A stretch of 35,016 nt of DNA from a virus. A program made the position numbers and the translations under genes. Positions 1-5,993 of this stretch are shown piece by piece (within the stretch, counting starts at the first letter, position 1; each line of letters starts with the position of its first letter). Under the pieces are notes generated by a model, which saw nothing but the letters and a program-made list of their open reading frames with translations, did not search any database and was not told the origin of the DNA. The DNA is taken from the IMG/VR virus record IMGVR_UViG_3300013307_000035, positions 1 through 35,016 of that record, one strand, 5' to 3'.

Positions 1-76
1 ACAAGAAACGTTTTTTTAACGGTCGTTTCGGTGCCGTTTTTGTCTTTTGCCTTGTAAAGCAGTGATAAAGAACTCA
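1..76 (-). CDS. Partial early gene, N-terminal 25 residues only
   Basis: The first 25 codons of a minus-strand gene run off the left edge. It starts at the ATG complementary to 74-76, preceded by a good Shine-Dalgarno (CAGGAG, 7 bases upstream). The visible protein begins MSSLSLLYKAKDKNGTE and is not recognised. It lies directly after cII on the rightward early transcript, where lambdoid phages keep replication genes, so a replication-region protein is a positional guess only. Confidence 0.55.
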
Positions 77-111
77 TAATTACTCCTGTGAATTGATCCA
101 GTCTTTTCGCA

Positions 112-390
112 TCAGGCCTCGAAACTGTTCCAGCAGTTCGGGGCTTTTTCTTTTGTCAGAAGCAGCGCCACCTGTTTAGCCAGGCTCGCCAGTTCCTCGT
201 CCTCTACGCCCCATTCCAGAACAGCCAGAAGCATGCTCATCTTTGGTATGAAGCTGTCCTTCCACCGCGTGATCTGCGATTCGTTGATACCCAGCTCAGA
301 CGCTACGTTACGCTGTCCTCTCATCGCTATACGGTTGAGAATGTTGCTTGTAATTGCGTTGGCTTTCTTGCGGGTACTTGTGATTTCCAT
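112..390 (-). CDS. cII: CII-family transcriptional activator
   Basis: A 92-residue DNA-binding activator that in lambdoid phages switches on repressor establishment (PRE) and integrase promoters and so favours lysogeny. The sequence follows lambda CII and P22 C1 closely. It has a helix-turn-helix around residues 20-45 (VASELGINESQITRWK), then IPKMSMLLAVLEWGVED, nearly the same as the lambda segment IPKFSMLLAVLEWGV. The length is typical (lambda 97, P22 92). It is the second gene of the rightward (minus-strand) operon after cro. A TTGC-N6-TTGC recognition site lies within its own first codons, as in lambda PRE. Confidence 0.93.
   Translation of the reverse strand: MEITSTRKKANAITSNILNRIAMRGQRNVASELGINESQITRWKDSFIPKMSMLLAVLEWGVEDEELASLAKQVALLLTKEKAPNCWNSFEA
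344..376 (+). promoter_or_regulatory. PRE, CII-dependent repressor-establishment promoter
   Basis: The plus strand has TTGC-TTGTAA-TTGC at 344-357, an exact TTGC-N6-TTGC CII site. The six bases between the repeats (TTGTAA) would serve as the -35 element. No good -10 hexamer follows 17 bp later, as expected for a CII-dependent promoter. It lies in the 5' end of cII and points through cro (antisense) towards cI, as in lambda. Confidence 0.7.
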
Positions 391-421
391 CTTGGATAAT
401 GTCCGTGTTGATTAATTAGTT

Positions 422-448
422 ACGTGCGAAGACCGTAAGCCTTCACGT
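422..448 (-). other. Hairpin between cro and cII, possible weak terminator
   Basis: On the minus strand ACGT-GAAG at 448-441 pairs with CTTC-(GC)-ACGT at 431-422, giving an 8-bp stem with a two-base bulge and a 9-base loop. It lies just downstream of the put-like element, in the position of lambda tR1. There is no long U tract, so terminator function is uncertain. Confidence 0.35.
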
Positions 449-458
449 TAAATAGTGT

Positions 459-529
459 TGGGTTTTGCCACTTCACCAATTGACGGACTCCTGTCCACGC
501 CTGGTGCCCGACCATATACCGGGTCGTTC
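459..529 (-). promoter_or_regulatory. Put-like antiterminator RNA element, right operon copy
   Basis: This 71-nt segment of the PR transcript, just after cro, has a homologue in the PL transcript (1718-1784). Stem 1 is CGACC (526-522) with GGTCG (513-509) around an 8-base loop ending ATAT. Two Gs follow. Stem 2 has an outer helix CACCA (506-502)/TGGTG (478-474) and an inner helix GGAC (496-493)/GTCC (488-485) closed by an AGGA tetraloop. It ends with AAGTGGCAAAACCCA (473-459). The left copy keeps the same helices through compensatory changes and has the same tail with one difference. Two stem-loops close together, present in both early leaders, match the layout of HK022 put sites. Antitermination is inferred. 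Confidence 0.65.
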
Positions 530-544
530 GGAACTAAAAGTACA
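530..544. promoter_or_regulatory. Extra repressor operator downstream of cro
   Basis: GGAACTAAAAGTACA differs at one base from the operator at 821-835 (GGAACTGAAAGTACA). It sits 6 bp beyond the cro stop codon and directly abuts the put-like element, about 290 bp from the main OR cluster. It could be a distal operator for CI or Cro, used for looping or as a roadblock on PR transcription. Confidence 0.6.
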
Positions 545-550
545 AATTAA

Positions 551-781
551 TTACGCAGCAATTTGCTGCTTACTGATACGTCGAATCTCTGCTGCTGAAT
601 ACTTGCCGCCGGATGCTTTGGCGATCTTTCCTGCATAGTCCGTTTCACCGGTGAACTCTGTGCGTGGGAGTGAACCGCGCTCAAGCCACTTGTAAACAGC
701 CTTTGGAGTCAGGCCGCAAACATCAGCCACAACAGAAACACGAACTGCTTTCAGAACGTCTCCCAACGTAATCGCGTTCAT
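551..781 (-). CDS. cro: Cro-family repressor
   Basis: A 76-residue DNA-binding protein with a helix-turn-helix near residues 15-35 (VVADVCGLTPKAVYKWLERG), divergent from cI and first gene of the PR operon. Its job would be to repress PRM and later damp early transcription during lytic growth. The start ATG (complement of 779-781) has GGGAG seven bases upstream and lies about 25 bp after the predicted PR start. Its strand, size and position next to cI operators support the call; the sequence is only distantly like lambda Cro, as is usual. Confidence 0.85.
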   Translation of the reverse strand: MNAITLGDVLKAVRVSVVADVCGLTPKAVYKWLERGSLPRTEFTGETDYAGKIAKASGGKYSAAEIRRISKQQIAA

Positions 782-796
782 GGTTATCTCCCGTGG

Positions 797-835
797 TGAA
801 CTTAGAGTACATATTATGACGGAACTGAAAGTACA
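797..835. promoter_or_regulatory. OR: two repressor operators in PR
   Basis: Two related 15-bp sites, TGAACTTAGAGTACA (797-811) and GGAACTGAAAGTACA (821-835), have centres 24 bp apart. They fit the partial palindrome TGWACTnnnAGTACA also found at OL with the same 24-bp spacing. One covers the PR start point and the other the PR spacer. Confidence 0.78.
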
Positions 836-840
836 GTCAA
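813..840 (-). promoter_or_regulatory. PR promoter
   Basis: Minus-strand TTGACT (840-835) and CATAAT (818-813) are separated by 16 bp, with the start expected near 806. The promoter drives cro, cII and the genes beyond the left edge. Both hexamers overlap or adjoin the OR operators, so bound CI or Cro would block it. Confidence 0.72.
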
Positions 841-848
841 TAGGTATT

Positions 849-1568
849 ATGATTGAACCTATGGTTCAGGACAAAGAGCGTGATGGATTTCCGCAAAGGC
901 TAGCGCTGGCCTGTGATAAGGCGGGGATTGCTGTGTATGGGAGGCAGGCTGAGATAGCTGTCAGGATAAAGAAAACACCTAAGGCGGTAAGTAAATGGTT
1001 CAACGGGGAGGCGGTGCCGCGACGTGACGTTACGGAAAAATTAGCTAAGCTTCTTGGTACGACTGCATCATACCTGTATGGATATACAGAAGAGGATGGC
1101 ATTGTGCCTGGTCATATCGCAACCGCTTCTGACTCATATCGTGTTGATGTTCTTGATGTACAAGCGAGCGCAGGGCCGGGGGTGATGGTGACAAATGAAT
1201 TTGTTGAAAGAATAAGGGCGATCGAATACACCTCTGATCAGGCACGTTCTCTCTTTAATGGCCGTGCGCAAGATAACGTTAAAATGATTACCGTAAGCGG
1301 CGACAGCATGGAAGGAACCATTAATCCCGGTGACGAAATTTTTGTCGATACTGCGGTAAATAGCTTTGATGGAGACGGAGTTTACGTTTTCGTTTTTGGC
1401 CGGGCGCTGCATGTTAAGCGGCTCCAAATGCAAAAGGATAAGATTGCTGTAATCTCAGACAATCCTGTCTATGACAAGTGGTTCATTGAAAATCACGAAG
1501 AAGAACAGTTACATATAATGGCAAAAGTCCTCCTACGGCAATCCATTGACTACCGCAGATTCAGCTAA
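849..1568 (+). CDS. cI: CI repressor, HTH plus S24 self-cleaving domain
   Basis: The prophage repressor, a 239-residue dimeric DNA-binding protein that keeps PR and PL off and is inactivated by RecA-stimulated self-cleavage. The N-terminal third has an HTH (around residues 32-50, QAEIAVRIKKTPKAVSKW). The C-terminal S24 (LexA/UmuD) domain shows the Ala108-Gly109 cleavage site in ASAGPG, the serine in SGDSM (Ser153) and the general-base lysine in LHVKRL (Lys190). The frame is open from 780, but an ATG there would overlap the cro start and the operators. The ATG at 849 has AGG just upstream and gives a normal family length. The ATG at 861 is the alternative. Confidence 0.92.
   Translation: MIEPMVQDKERDGFPQRLALACDKAGIAVYGRQAEIAVRIKKTPKAVSKWFNGEAVPRRDVTEKLAKLLGTTASYLYGYTEEDGIVPGHIATASDSYRVDVLDVQASAGPGVMVTNEFVERIRAIEYTSDQARSLFNGRAQDNVKMITVSGDSMEGTINPGDEIFVDTAVNSFDGDGVYVFVFGRALHVKRLQMQKDKIAVISDNPVYDKWFIENHEEEQLHIMAKVLLRQSIDYRRFS
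854..868. promoter_or_regulatory. Possible third operator at the cI start
   Basis: TGAACCTATGGTTCA is a perfect 15-bp palindrome with the same TGAAC-start geometry as the other operators, lying over the first codons of cI. Its half-sites differ at the sixth base (C for T), so binding is less certain. If real it would allow repression of cI itself. Confidence 0.4.
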
Positions 1569-1594
1569 TTAAAAAATTCAAAATATTTTCCCTT

Positions 1595-1626
1595 AAAGTT
1601 CATTGAGATAGCAATCAATGAACTTT
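1595..1626. repeat. Perfect 12-bp inverted repeat after cI
   Basis: AAAGTTCATTGA (1595-1606) and TCAATGAACTTT (1615-1626) are exact inverted copies around an 8-base loop, 27 bp past the cI stop. No U tract follows on the plus strand. It may be the 3' end structure of the cI mRNA, or a protein-binding site; each arm contains the AGTTCA/TGAACT operator half-site. Confidence 0.6.
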
Positions 1627-1640
1627 CTACACCTCTTTTG

Positions 1641-1679
1641 TGTACTTTAAGTACTTTACTTTCGTGAACTGTGAGTACA
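1641..1679. promoter_or_regulatory. OL: two repressor operators in PL
   Basis: TGTACTTTAAGTACT (1641-1655) and TGAACTGTGAGTACA (1665-1679) have centres 24 bp apart, the same spacing and consensus as the OR pair. They overlap the predicted PL promoter. Confidence 0.78.
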
Positions 1680-1683
1680 TTAT
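1655..1683 (+). promoter_or_regulatory. PL promoter
   Basis: TTTACT (1655-1660) and CATTAT (1678-1683) are 17 bp apart, each matching four of six consensus bases, with a start near 1690. It would drive the whole left early operon and is covered by both OL operators. Confidence 0.6.
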
Positions 1684-1717
1684 AGGCCCATCGACACGGA
1701 ACAACGTCGATATCGCT

Positions 1718-1784
1718 GAACGGCACAGCATATTGTCGGGCGGGAGGAGAGCTGGAGCTCAATATCCCGAAGAGGCAAAACCCA
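1718..1784 (+). promoter_or_regulatory. Put-like antiterminator RNA element, left operon copy
   Basis: Homologue of the element at 459-529, lying about 30 nt into the PL transcript. Stem 1 is CGGCA (1721-1725) with TGTCG (1734-1738) and an 8-base loop ending ATAT. After GG, stem 2 has an outer helix CGGGA (1741-1745)/TCCCG (1765-1769) and an inner helix GAGC (1749-1752)/GCTC (1757-1760) with a TGGA tetraloop. The tail AAGAGGCAAAACCCA (1770-1784) follows. Against the right copy, one pair in stem 1, three outer pairs and two inner pairs of stem 2 change on both sides and still pair. An intrinsic terminator follows only 16 nt later, which an antiterminator would be expected to override. Confidence 0.68.
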
Positions 1785-1800
1785 CTACACAACAAACGAT

Positions 1801-1830
1801 GTGGCATTTGAGAGTGCCACTCCTTTTGTT
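1801..1830 (+). terminator. Intrinsic terminator in PL leader (tL-like)
   Basis: GTGGCA (1801-1806) and TGCCAC (1815-1820) form a 6-bp stem with an 8-base loop, followed by TCCTTTTGTT. It lies before the first gene of the left operon. Confidence 0.65.
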
Positions 1831-1843
1831 AATCGGAGGTTTT

Positions 1844-2089
1844 ATGAAGAAGAACAGCGTTAAGTGCCCGGTATGCGGTCAGCAGTTCGACCCACGCACC
1901 CCGTTTATGCACATTCAGAAGCACCACAGTGACGCGAAAGAAAGCGAGCTGGCAAAGATCAGAGATGCCCGCCGCAAATGCTTCGGCAGCCCTAAGCCAG
2001 TTAAGCAGAAGACGCTAAGCATTTTACCCCAGGTCGCGCAATTTGCCGCCGGGTTCCGCAAGCCAACAGAGACAGTAACAGCGAGGTGA
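1844..2089 (+). CDS. Small C2H2-like zinc-finger protein
   Basis: First gene of the left operon, 81 residues, starting at the ATG preceded by CGGAGGT (1834-1840). Near the N-terminus a CPVC pair and then HIQKHH about 17 residues on make a C2H2-type zinc finger. The rest is basic (RDARRKC and several lysines). It occupies the position of N in lambda or nun in HK022 but shows no arginine-rich N motif. Its function is unknown; nucleic-acid or RNA-polymerase binding is a reasonable guess from the finger and position. Its stop overlaps an alternative GTG start of the next gene. Confidence 0.72.
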   Translation: MKKNSVKCPVCGQQFDPRTPFMHIQKHHSDAKESELAKIRDARRKCFGSPKPVKQKTLSILPQVAQFAAGFRKPTETVTAR

Positions 2090-2091
2090 GC

Positions 2092-2403
2092 ATGGACCTT
2101 GACCACGGAATACTAAACCTGCCGCTGGAGAAGCGCGGAAATTTCCATAAGGAATTGGATGACCATCTGGTAGCGGAAAAGCGCAGGAAAGAAGATGCGT
2201 TGTTCGTGCGCAAAACAGCCTTCAACGACGCCAAATCACAGGCGCAGCATCTTTATCTCCGGATGGACAATGACCTCATTAAGGCGGAGGCAAAGCGTCG
2301 TGGAATGAAGCTGAGCGAGTTCCGTGAGGTGCTGAAAGACATTCGCGACCTCAAGCCGAAGTTGGCGCCCATCGCATTTGCACCTTTCATACAGGCCGCA
2401 TAA
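2092..2403 (+). CDS. Unknown early protein, charged and helical
   Basis: Encodes 103 residues from the ATG at 2092, which has AGGTG at good spacing. A GTG at 2086 overlapping the previous stop is an alternative. The protein is highly charged (KRGNFHKELDDHLVAEKRRK near the start) and mostly predicted helical by eye; no family is recognised. It is tightly linked to the zinc-finger gene before it. The stop codon lies inside the loop of an intrinsic terminator. Confidence 0.7.
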   Translation: MDLDHGILNLPLEKRGNFHKELDDHLVAEKRRKEDALFVRKTAFNDAKSQAQHLYLRMDNDLIKAEAKRRGMKLSEFREVLKDIRDLKPKLAPIAFAPFIQAA

Positions 2404-2415
2404 GCGGCTTTTTTT
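2395..2415 (+). terminator. Intrinsic terminator within left operon
   Basis: GCCGC-ATAA-GCGGC followed by seven Ts. The loop contains the stop codon of the preceding gene. Downstream early genes would need read-through or antitermination. Confidence 0.75.
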
Positions 2416-2454
2416 ACGCCTTCATTCAGGGAAATCAACATAACTGGAGGGTTT

Positions 2455-2622
2455 GTGGCCAATAAGAAAGAGAAAAAAGAAAAGCCCGCGCAGCTCGCTG
2501 ACGGCGCAAAGAACTGGCAGGAAGCATGTGGTAACTGTGGGCAAAAACCTACGGTTCATCCTACCGGACTTTGCGGGCCATGCTGTTTCGGAGAGTCTGA
2601 GACAGCTGGCGGCAACTGGTAG
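2455..2622 (+). CDS. 55-residue zinc-ribbon protein with GTG start
   Basis: A short gene starting at GTG (2455) after a strong GGAGGG ribosome site (2446-2451), ending TAG at 2620-2622. The N-terminus is lysine and glutamate rich. It then shows a four-cysteine ribbon: CGNC, then CGPC 16 residues on, followed by another Cys. Small zinc-ribbon proteins of this sort are common in phage early regions; the function is not known. It is bracketed by intrinsic terminators on both sides. Confidence 0.72.
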   Translation: MANKKEKKEKPAQLADGAKNWQEACGNCGQKPTVHPTGLCGPCCFGESETAGGNW

Positions 2623-2683
2623 CAACCCAATGGCTTGTTGCGGCAGGCCATGACGATGTTACCCATCATCCACTGCCATATTT

Positions 2684-2706
2684 GCCCTCTTCGCGAGGGC
2701 TTTTTT
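2684..2706 (+). terminator. Intrinsic terminator within left operon
   Basis: GCCCTC-TTCGC-GAGGGC followed by six Ts, just before the ribosome site of the coiled-coil gene. It is the third intrinsic terminator after PL. Confidence 0.75.
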
Positions 2707-2725
2707 ATGCCCACAGGAGAGGAAA

Positions 2726-3727
2726 ATGAGCGAAACAACGGATATTGCAGTACTCGAAATCAAACCAGAGCAGGCTCCGGCGCTGTATGTGCCGAACGGA
2801 CTCGACAATTACCTTGCGCAGATTCGCCAGCAGGTGAATGAGGTGCCTGACCTGACCACGGCTAAAGGTCGGGCGCGGGTAGCATCACTGGCGGCGCTGG
2901 TATCTCGTAGTAAAACGGCGGTAGAGAAACCGGGGCGCGACTACCTCCGGCATTTGAAAGAAGCGGTAAAGCCCGCTGAAGCGGAATTACGCCGCTGGGT
3001 TGCTGAATGTGATGCGCTGCGTGACGAAACGCGCCGCCCGCTCACCGAGTGGGAAGCAGAGCAGGATCGCATCAAGGCCGAAAACCAAATGAACGAATGG
3101 CATGCTGAAGCGCTGGAGATGAATGAGGCTCGAGACAAAGCGCTGGCGGAGCGCATCGAATCGGATCATGAAATCGCCCTGCTGTTGAATGACAAATTCA
3201 ACCGGGAAGCCGCTGAGGCAAAAGCTGAAGCTGAGCGCCAGCGCATTGCTCAGGAAGAAGAGTTAAAGCGTCAGGCAGATGAGCGGGTACGTGTTGAAGC
3301 AGAGGCAGCAGCGCAGCGTGAACGTGATGAGGCAGCCCGCCGGGAAGCTGCACTGAAAGCCCAAGCTGAGCAGGCTGAACGTGACCGCCTGGCTGCGCAG
3401 GAGAAGGCAGAGCGCGAAGCCAAAGAAGCGGCTGAGCATGCCGAGCGCCAGCGTATCGAAGCTGAACAACGCGCAGAACGCGAAAAGCAGGAAGCCATTG
3501 CCGCAGAGCGCCGCCGTGCCGAACAGGCTGAAGCCGCACGCCTAGCTGAAGAAAAGCGGATCGCCGATGAGGCCGCCGCCCGTGCCGCAGATGTGCAGCA
3601 CCGCAAAACCGTTAATAACAAAGCGCTGGCTGACCTTGTGTCTGCCGGTCTTACCGAAGAACTGGCCCGCGTCGTTATCACTGCGATTGCAAAGGGCGAA
3701 GTAACCGCAGTCCGAATCACCTACTAA
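2726..3727 (+). CDS. Long coiled-coil (TolA-like) early protein
   Basis: Encodes 333 residues with GGAGAGGAAA before the ATG. Residues about 1-110 look folded. Residues about 140-290 are an uninterrupted Ala/Glu/Arg/Lys coiled coil (AEAERQRIAQEEEL-type repeats). The last 40 residues (TVNNKALADLVSAGLTEELA onwards) form a small C-terminal domain. Such proteins are often named TolA-like because of the coil alone; there is no signal peptide or membrane segment, so real TolA function is unlikely. Proteins of this layout sit upstream of RecE/RecT-type genes in several enterobacterial prophages, which suggests a role in phage recombination or replication (inference). Confidence 0.8.
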   Translation: MSETTDIAVLEIKPEQAPALYVPNGLDNYLAQIRQQVNEVPDLTTAKGRARVASLAALVSRSKTAVEKPGRDYLRHLKEAVKPAEAELRRWVAECDALRDETRRPLTEWEAEQDRIKAENQMNEWHAEALEMNEARDKALAERIESDHEIALLLNDKFNREAAEAKAEAERQRIAQEEELKRQADERVRVEAEAAAQRERDEAARREAALKAQAEQAERDRLAAQEKAEREAKEAAEHAERQRIEAEQRAEREKQEAIAAERRRAEQAEAARLAEEKRIADEAAARAADVQHRKTVNNKALADLVSAGLTEELARVVITAIAKGEVTAVRITY

Positions 3728-3759
3728 CCAAAACATAAAAATAATCCCAGGAGTCCGCG

Positions 3760-3930
3760 ATGACATTAGCCATCACGGGCGGTGCCGTCGCGCCCCGCCC
3801 TTTTCACCCTATCCACAGCATTCAGTTTAATCGTTCTAACATCCTGACCAGCGCCAGCTTCACCCCGCCGCCGCGCAAAAGCTGGCTGCAGCGCCTTTGG
3901 GAAATTCTTCGCGCGGAGGGTCGCCCATGA
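3760..3930 (+). CDS. Unknown 56-residue early protein
   Basis: ATG at 3760 follows CCCAGGAG at ideal spacing, and the TGA overlaps the next ATG (ATGA at 3927). The protein is Pro/Ser/Arg rich with a C-terminal amphipathic segment (KSWLQRLWEILRAEG). No family is recognised. Position and translational coupling support it as a real gene of the recombination operon. Confidence 0.65.
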   Translation: MTLAITGGAVAPRPFHPIHSIQFNRSNILTSASFTPPPRKSWLQRLWEILRAEGRP

Positions 3931-4217
3931 ATGCTTACCTTGCTCAGGATCGCCTGAAAGACCAGCAGGACGCAGCAGAGCAGCAGGAGGCCAAGCGCGT
4001 CTCACGCATTGACGTTATCGCGGCAAGCCTTGCAAACCAGTATCCGGAAGACATTACTGATTTTGCCGCAATGCTGAATATGCCTGTTGAGGTGCGCATG
4101 TTCCTCCGTGGAGCAGCAGCCCAGGACTTGTACGCGGAATTTGTCGACAGGCTGGCTCGCCTGCAGGCTGAAGAGCACGACCAGCTGATAGAGATCGGTT
4201 TCATGGAGGAGCACTGA
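3927..4217 (+). CDS. Unknown 96-residue protein upstream of recE
   Basis: Starts at the ATG overlapping the previous stop, with GGAGGG upstream; the frame is open further upstream but the coupled ATG is preferred. It is helical, with a Gln/Glu/Ala-rich N-terminus and a folded stretch around PEDITDFAAMLNMPVEVRMF. Its TGA overlaps the ATG of the exonuclease gene (TGATG), indicating translational coupling. Its function is unknown; the setting suggests a helper of the RecE/RecT pathway. Confidence 0.7.
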   Translation: MNAYLAQDRLKDQQDAAEQQEAKRVSRIDVIAASLANQYPEDITDFAAMLNMPVEVRMFLRGAAAQDLYAEFVDRLARLQAEEHDQLIEIGFMEEH

Positions 4218-5035
4218 TGGAGCCGGGCCTCTACCTCGATATCAGCAACGAGGACTATCACGCCGGGGCTGGCGTCAGCAAATCGCAGCTGGACGATATC
4301 CTGATTAACCCTGCGATCTTCAAATGGCGTCAGAGTGCGCCGGTCGATACCGAAAAGCTGAAAGCCCTGGACATGGGCACCGCCCTGCACTGCCTGTTGC
4401 TGGAGCCGGACGAATTCGATAAGCGCTTCATCGTGGCGCCAGATTTTAACCGACGCACCACTGCCGGAAAGGAAGAGGAAAAGCAGTTTTTAAGGGGCTG
4501 CGAGCGTAGCGGTATGACGGTTATGGATGCCGAACAGGGCCGGAAATTAAAGCTGATGCGTGAGAGCGCGCTGGCACACCCGGCGGCACGCTGGCTGCTG
4601 GAGGCTGACGGCCACTGTGAAGCGTCGATTTACTGGAGCGACGAGGAGACTGGCGAGCTGTGCCGGTTCCGGCCGGACAAATTCCTCAACGGGCAGCCGG
4701 TCGTTGTCGATGTGAAGAAAGTCGCGGATATGGATCGGTTCCCGCGCCACGTCGAAGAGTTCCGCTACCACATGCAGGATGCCATGTACCGCGAGGGCTT
4801 TTACCGGCACTTCAGCGAATACCCCATGTTTATCTTCATCGCCGTCAGCGAAACCATCGACTGTGGCCGCTATCCCACGCGCGTTTTCCAGCTTGCCGAA
4901 GAAGACACCGCCGCCGGATTTGAGTTGTTCCGCCGCAGCCTGGATACCTATCACGAATGCCGCACGACAAACAGCTGGGGCGGCATTGAAGAAATCACCC
5001 GCCCGGCCTGGGCGAAGAAAAAGGACAATGTATGA
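4217..5035 (+). CDS. recE: RecE-like 5'-3' exonuclease (exonuclease VIII domain)
   Basis: A 272-residue nuclease that would resect duplex DNA ends 5'-3' to give single strands for RecT. The sequence matches the C-terminal catalytic domain of RecE: a TALHCLLLEP motif (residues 55-64), RFRPDKF (150-156, Asp154), the PDDEXK core DVKK (165-168), then YRYHMQDAMY-type residues near 183-192 and CGRYP. It lacks the long N-terminal part of chromosomal RecE, as is usual in phages. It overlaps recT by four bases. Confidence 0.92.
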   Translation: MEPGLYLDISNEDYHAGAGVSKSQLDDILINPAIFKWRQSAPVDTEKLKALDMGTALHCLLLEPDEFDKRFIVAPDFNRRTTAGKEEEKQFLRGCERSGMTVMDAEQGRKLKLMRESALAHPAARWLLEADGHCEASIYWSDEETGELCRFRPDKFLNGQPVVVDVKKVADMDRFPRHVEEFRYHMQDAMYREGFYRHFSEYPMFIFIAVSETIDCGRYPTRVFQLAEEDTAAGFELFRRSLDTYHECRTTNSWGGIEEITRPAWAKKKDNV

Positions 5036-5913
5036 GCAACGAAATCATCCACGCCCCGGTTAACGAGGCTGACACCAAAGCAGCCATTTTCAGCCCGTCG
5101 GGCCTGCAGAAGCTGCAGGCGTTCGCATCGGTCATGGCAGAGGGCAAATCGACGGTTCCGGCCCATCTGGCCGGCAAGCCTGCCGACTGTCTGGCTGTGG
5201 CGCTGCAGGCGGCACAGTGGGGAATGAACCCGTTCGCCGTAGCGCAGAAAACGCACCTGGTAAACGGCACGCTGGGCTATGAAGCGCAGCTGGTTAACGC
5301 CGTAGTGACCAGCTCCACCGCCGTTCAGGGGCGCTTTAAATATGAATACGGCGGCAACTGGGAAAACTTCCGCCCTGGCCCGGCCAACGCGGCGAACGAG
5401 AAAGGCCTGTGTGTTCGTGTAGGTGCCGTGCTGCGCGGCGAAACGGAAATCACGTGGGGCGAACCGCTCTATATGGAGTTCGTCACCACCCGCAACTCCC
5501 CGCTCTGGAAGACGGCGCCAAAGCAGCAGCTGGCATATCTGGCCGTGAAGTACTGGGCGCGCCTCTACTGCCCGGACGTTATCCTGGGCGTTTATACGCC
5601 GGACGAGTTTGAGCAGAAAGAGCGCGTTGAGCGTGACGTCACCCCAGCGCGCACCCGGCAGGATTTGAACAACCTGATCAACCAGAAGCCAGCCGATGCG
5701 GCACCGCAGGAAACCAGTCAGGCACCGGACCGAACGCCGGAAGAGCTGCTGAAGGACTTCACCGAAGCGGCCAGCAAAGCCGCGAGCGTTGAAGAGCTGG
5801 ACAAATTTTACAAATACGCCGCCCGCAAGCTGGCCGCCGATACCGAAAAGCTCGACATGGCGACCGACGTTTACAGCATCCGCCGCGACGAACTGGACGG
5901 ATCCGCGCAATAA
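5032..5913 (+). CDS. recT: RecT-family single-strand annealing protein
   Basis: A 293-residue annealase that coats the single strands made by RecE and pairs them with homologous DNA. The core is recognisable: QAAQWGMNPFAVAQKTHLV, then the EYGGNWE region, a SPLWKTAPKQQLAYLAVKYW motif and ARLYCPDVILGVYTPDE. The C-terminal 90 residues are charged and less ordered. ATGA overlap with recE shows co-translation. Confidence 0.94.
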   Translation: MSNEIIHAPVNEADTKAAIFSPSGLQKLQAFASVMAEGKSTVPAHLAGKPADCLAVALQAAQWGMNPFAVAQKTHLVNGTLGYEAQLVNAVVTSSTAVQGRFKYEYGGNWENFRPGPANAANEKGLCVRVGAVLRGETEITWGEPLYMEFVTTRNSPLWKTAPKQQLAYLAVKYWARLYCPDVILGVYTPDEFEQKERVERDVTPARTRQDLNNLINQKPADAAPQETSQAPDRTPEELLKDFTEAASKAASVEELDKFYKYAARKLAADTEKLDMATDVYSIRRDELDGSAQ

Positions 5914-5922
5914 TTACGCTAC

Positions 5923-5951
5923 TTGAATGTATCAAGAATAGTAGGTAAATA
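5923..5951 (+). promoter_or_regulatory. Possible promoter of the HEPN-like accessory gene
   Basis: TTGAAT (5923-5928), 17 bp, TAAATA (5946-5951), in an AT-rich 80-bp gap after recT. The -35 is good and the -10 weak. An independent promoter would fit the moron-like layout of the next gene. Confidence 0.35.
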
Positions 5952-5993
5952 TATAACCAGTCTAATGACCTGCTGACCCTTTAAGGTGGTTAT

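Noticed and set aside
780-848. Longer cI start at 780 giving 262 residues
   Set aside because: It would overlap the cro start codon and run through both OR operators and PR; the 849 start has a ribosome site and a normal repressor length.
1569-1843. lambda-type nut site or arginine-rich N gene
   Set aside because: No boxA-like CGCTCTTA with a short boxB hairpin, and no early gene with an N-terminal arginine-rich motif was found.
2726-3727. Genuine TolA envelope protein
   Set aside because: Only the Ala/Glu/Lys coiled coil is similar; there is no membrane anchor or TolA C-terminal domain.
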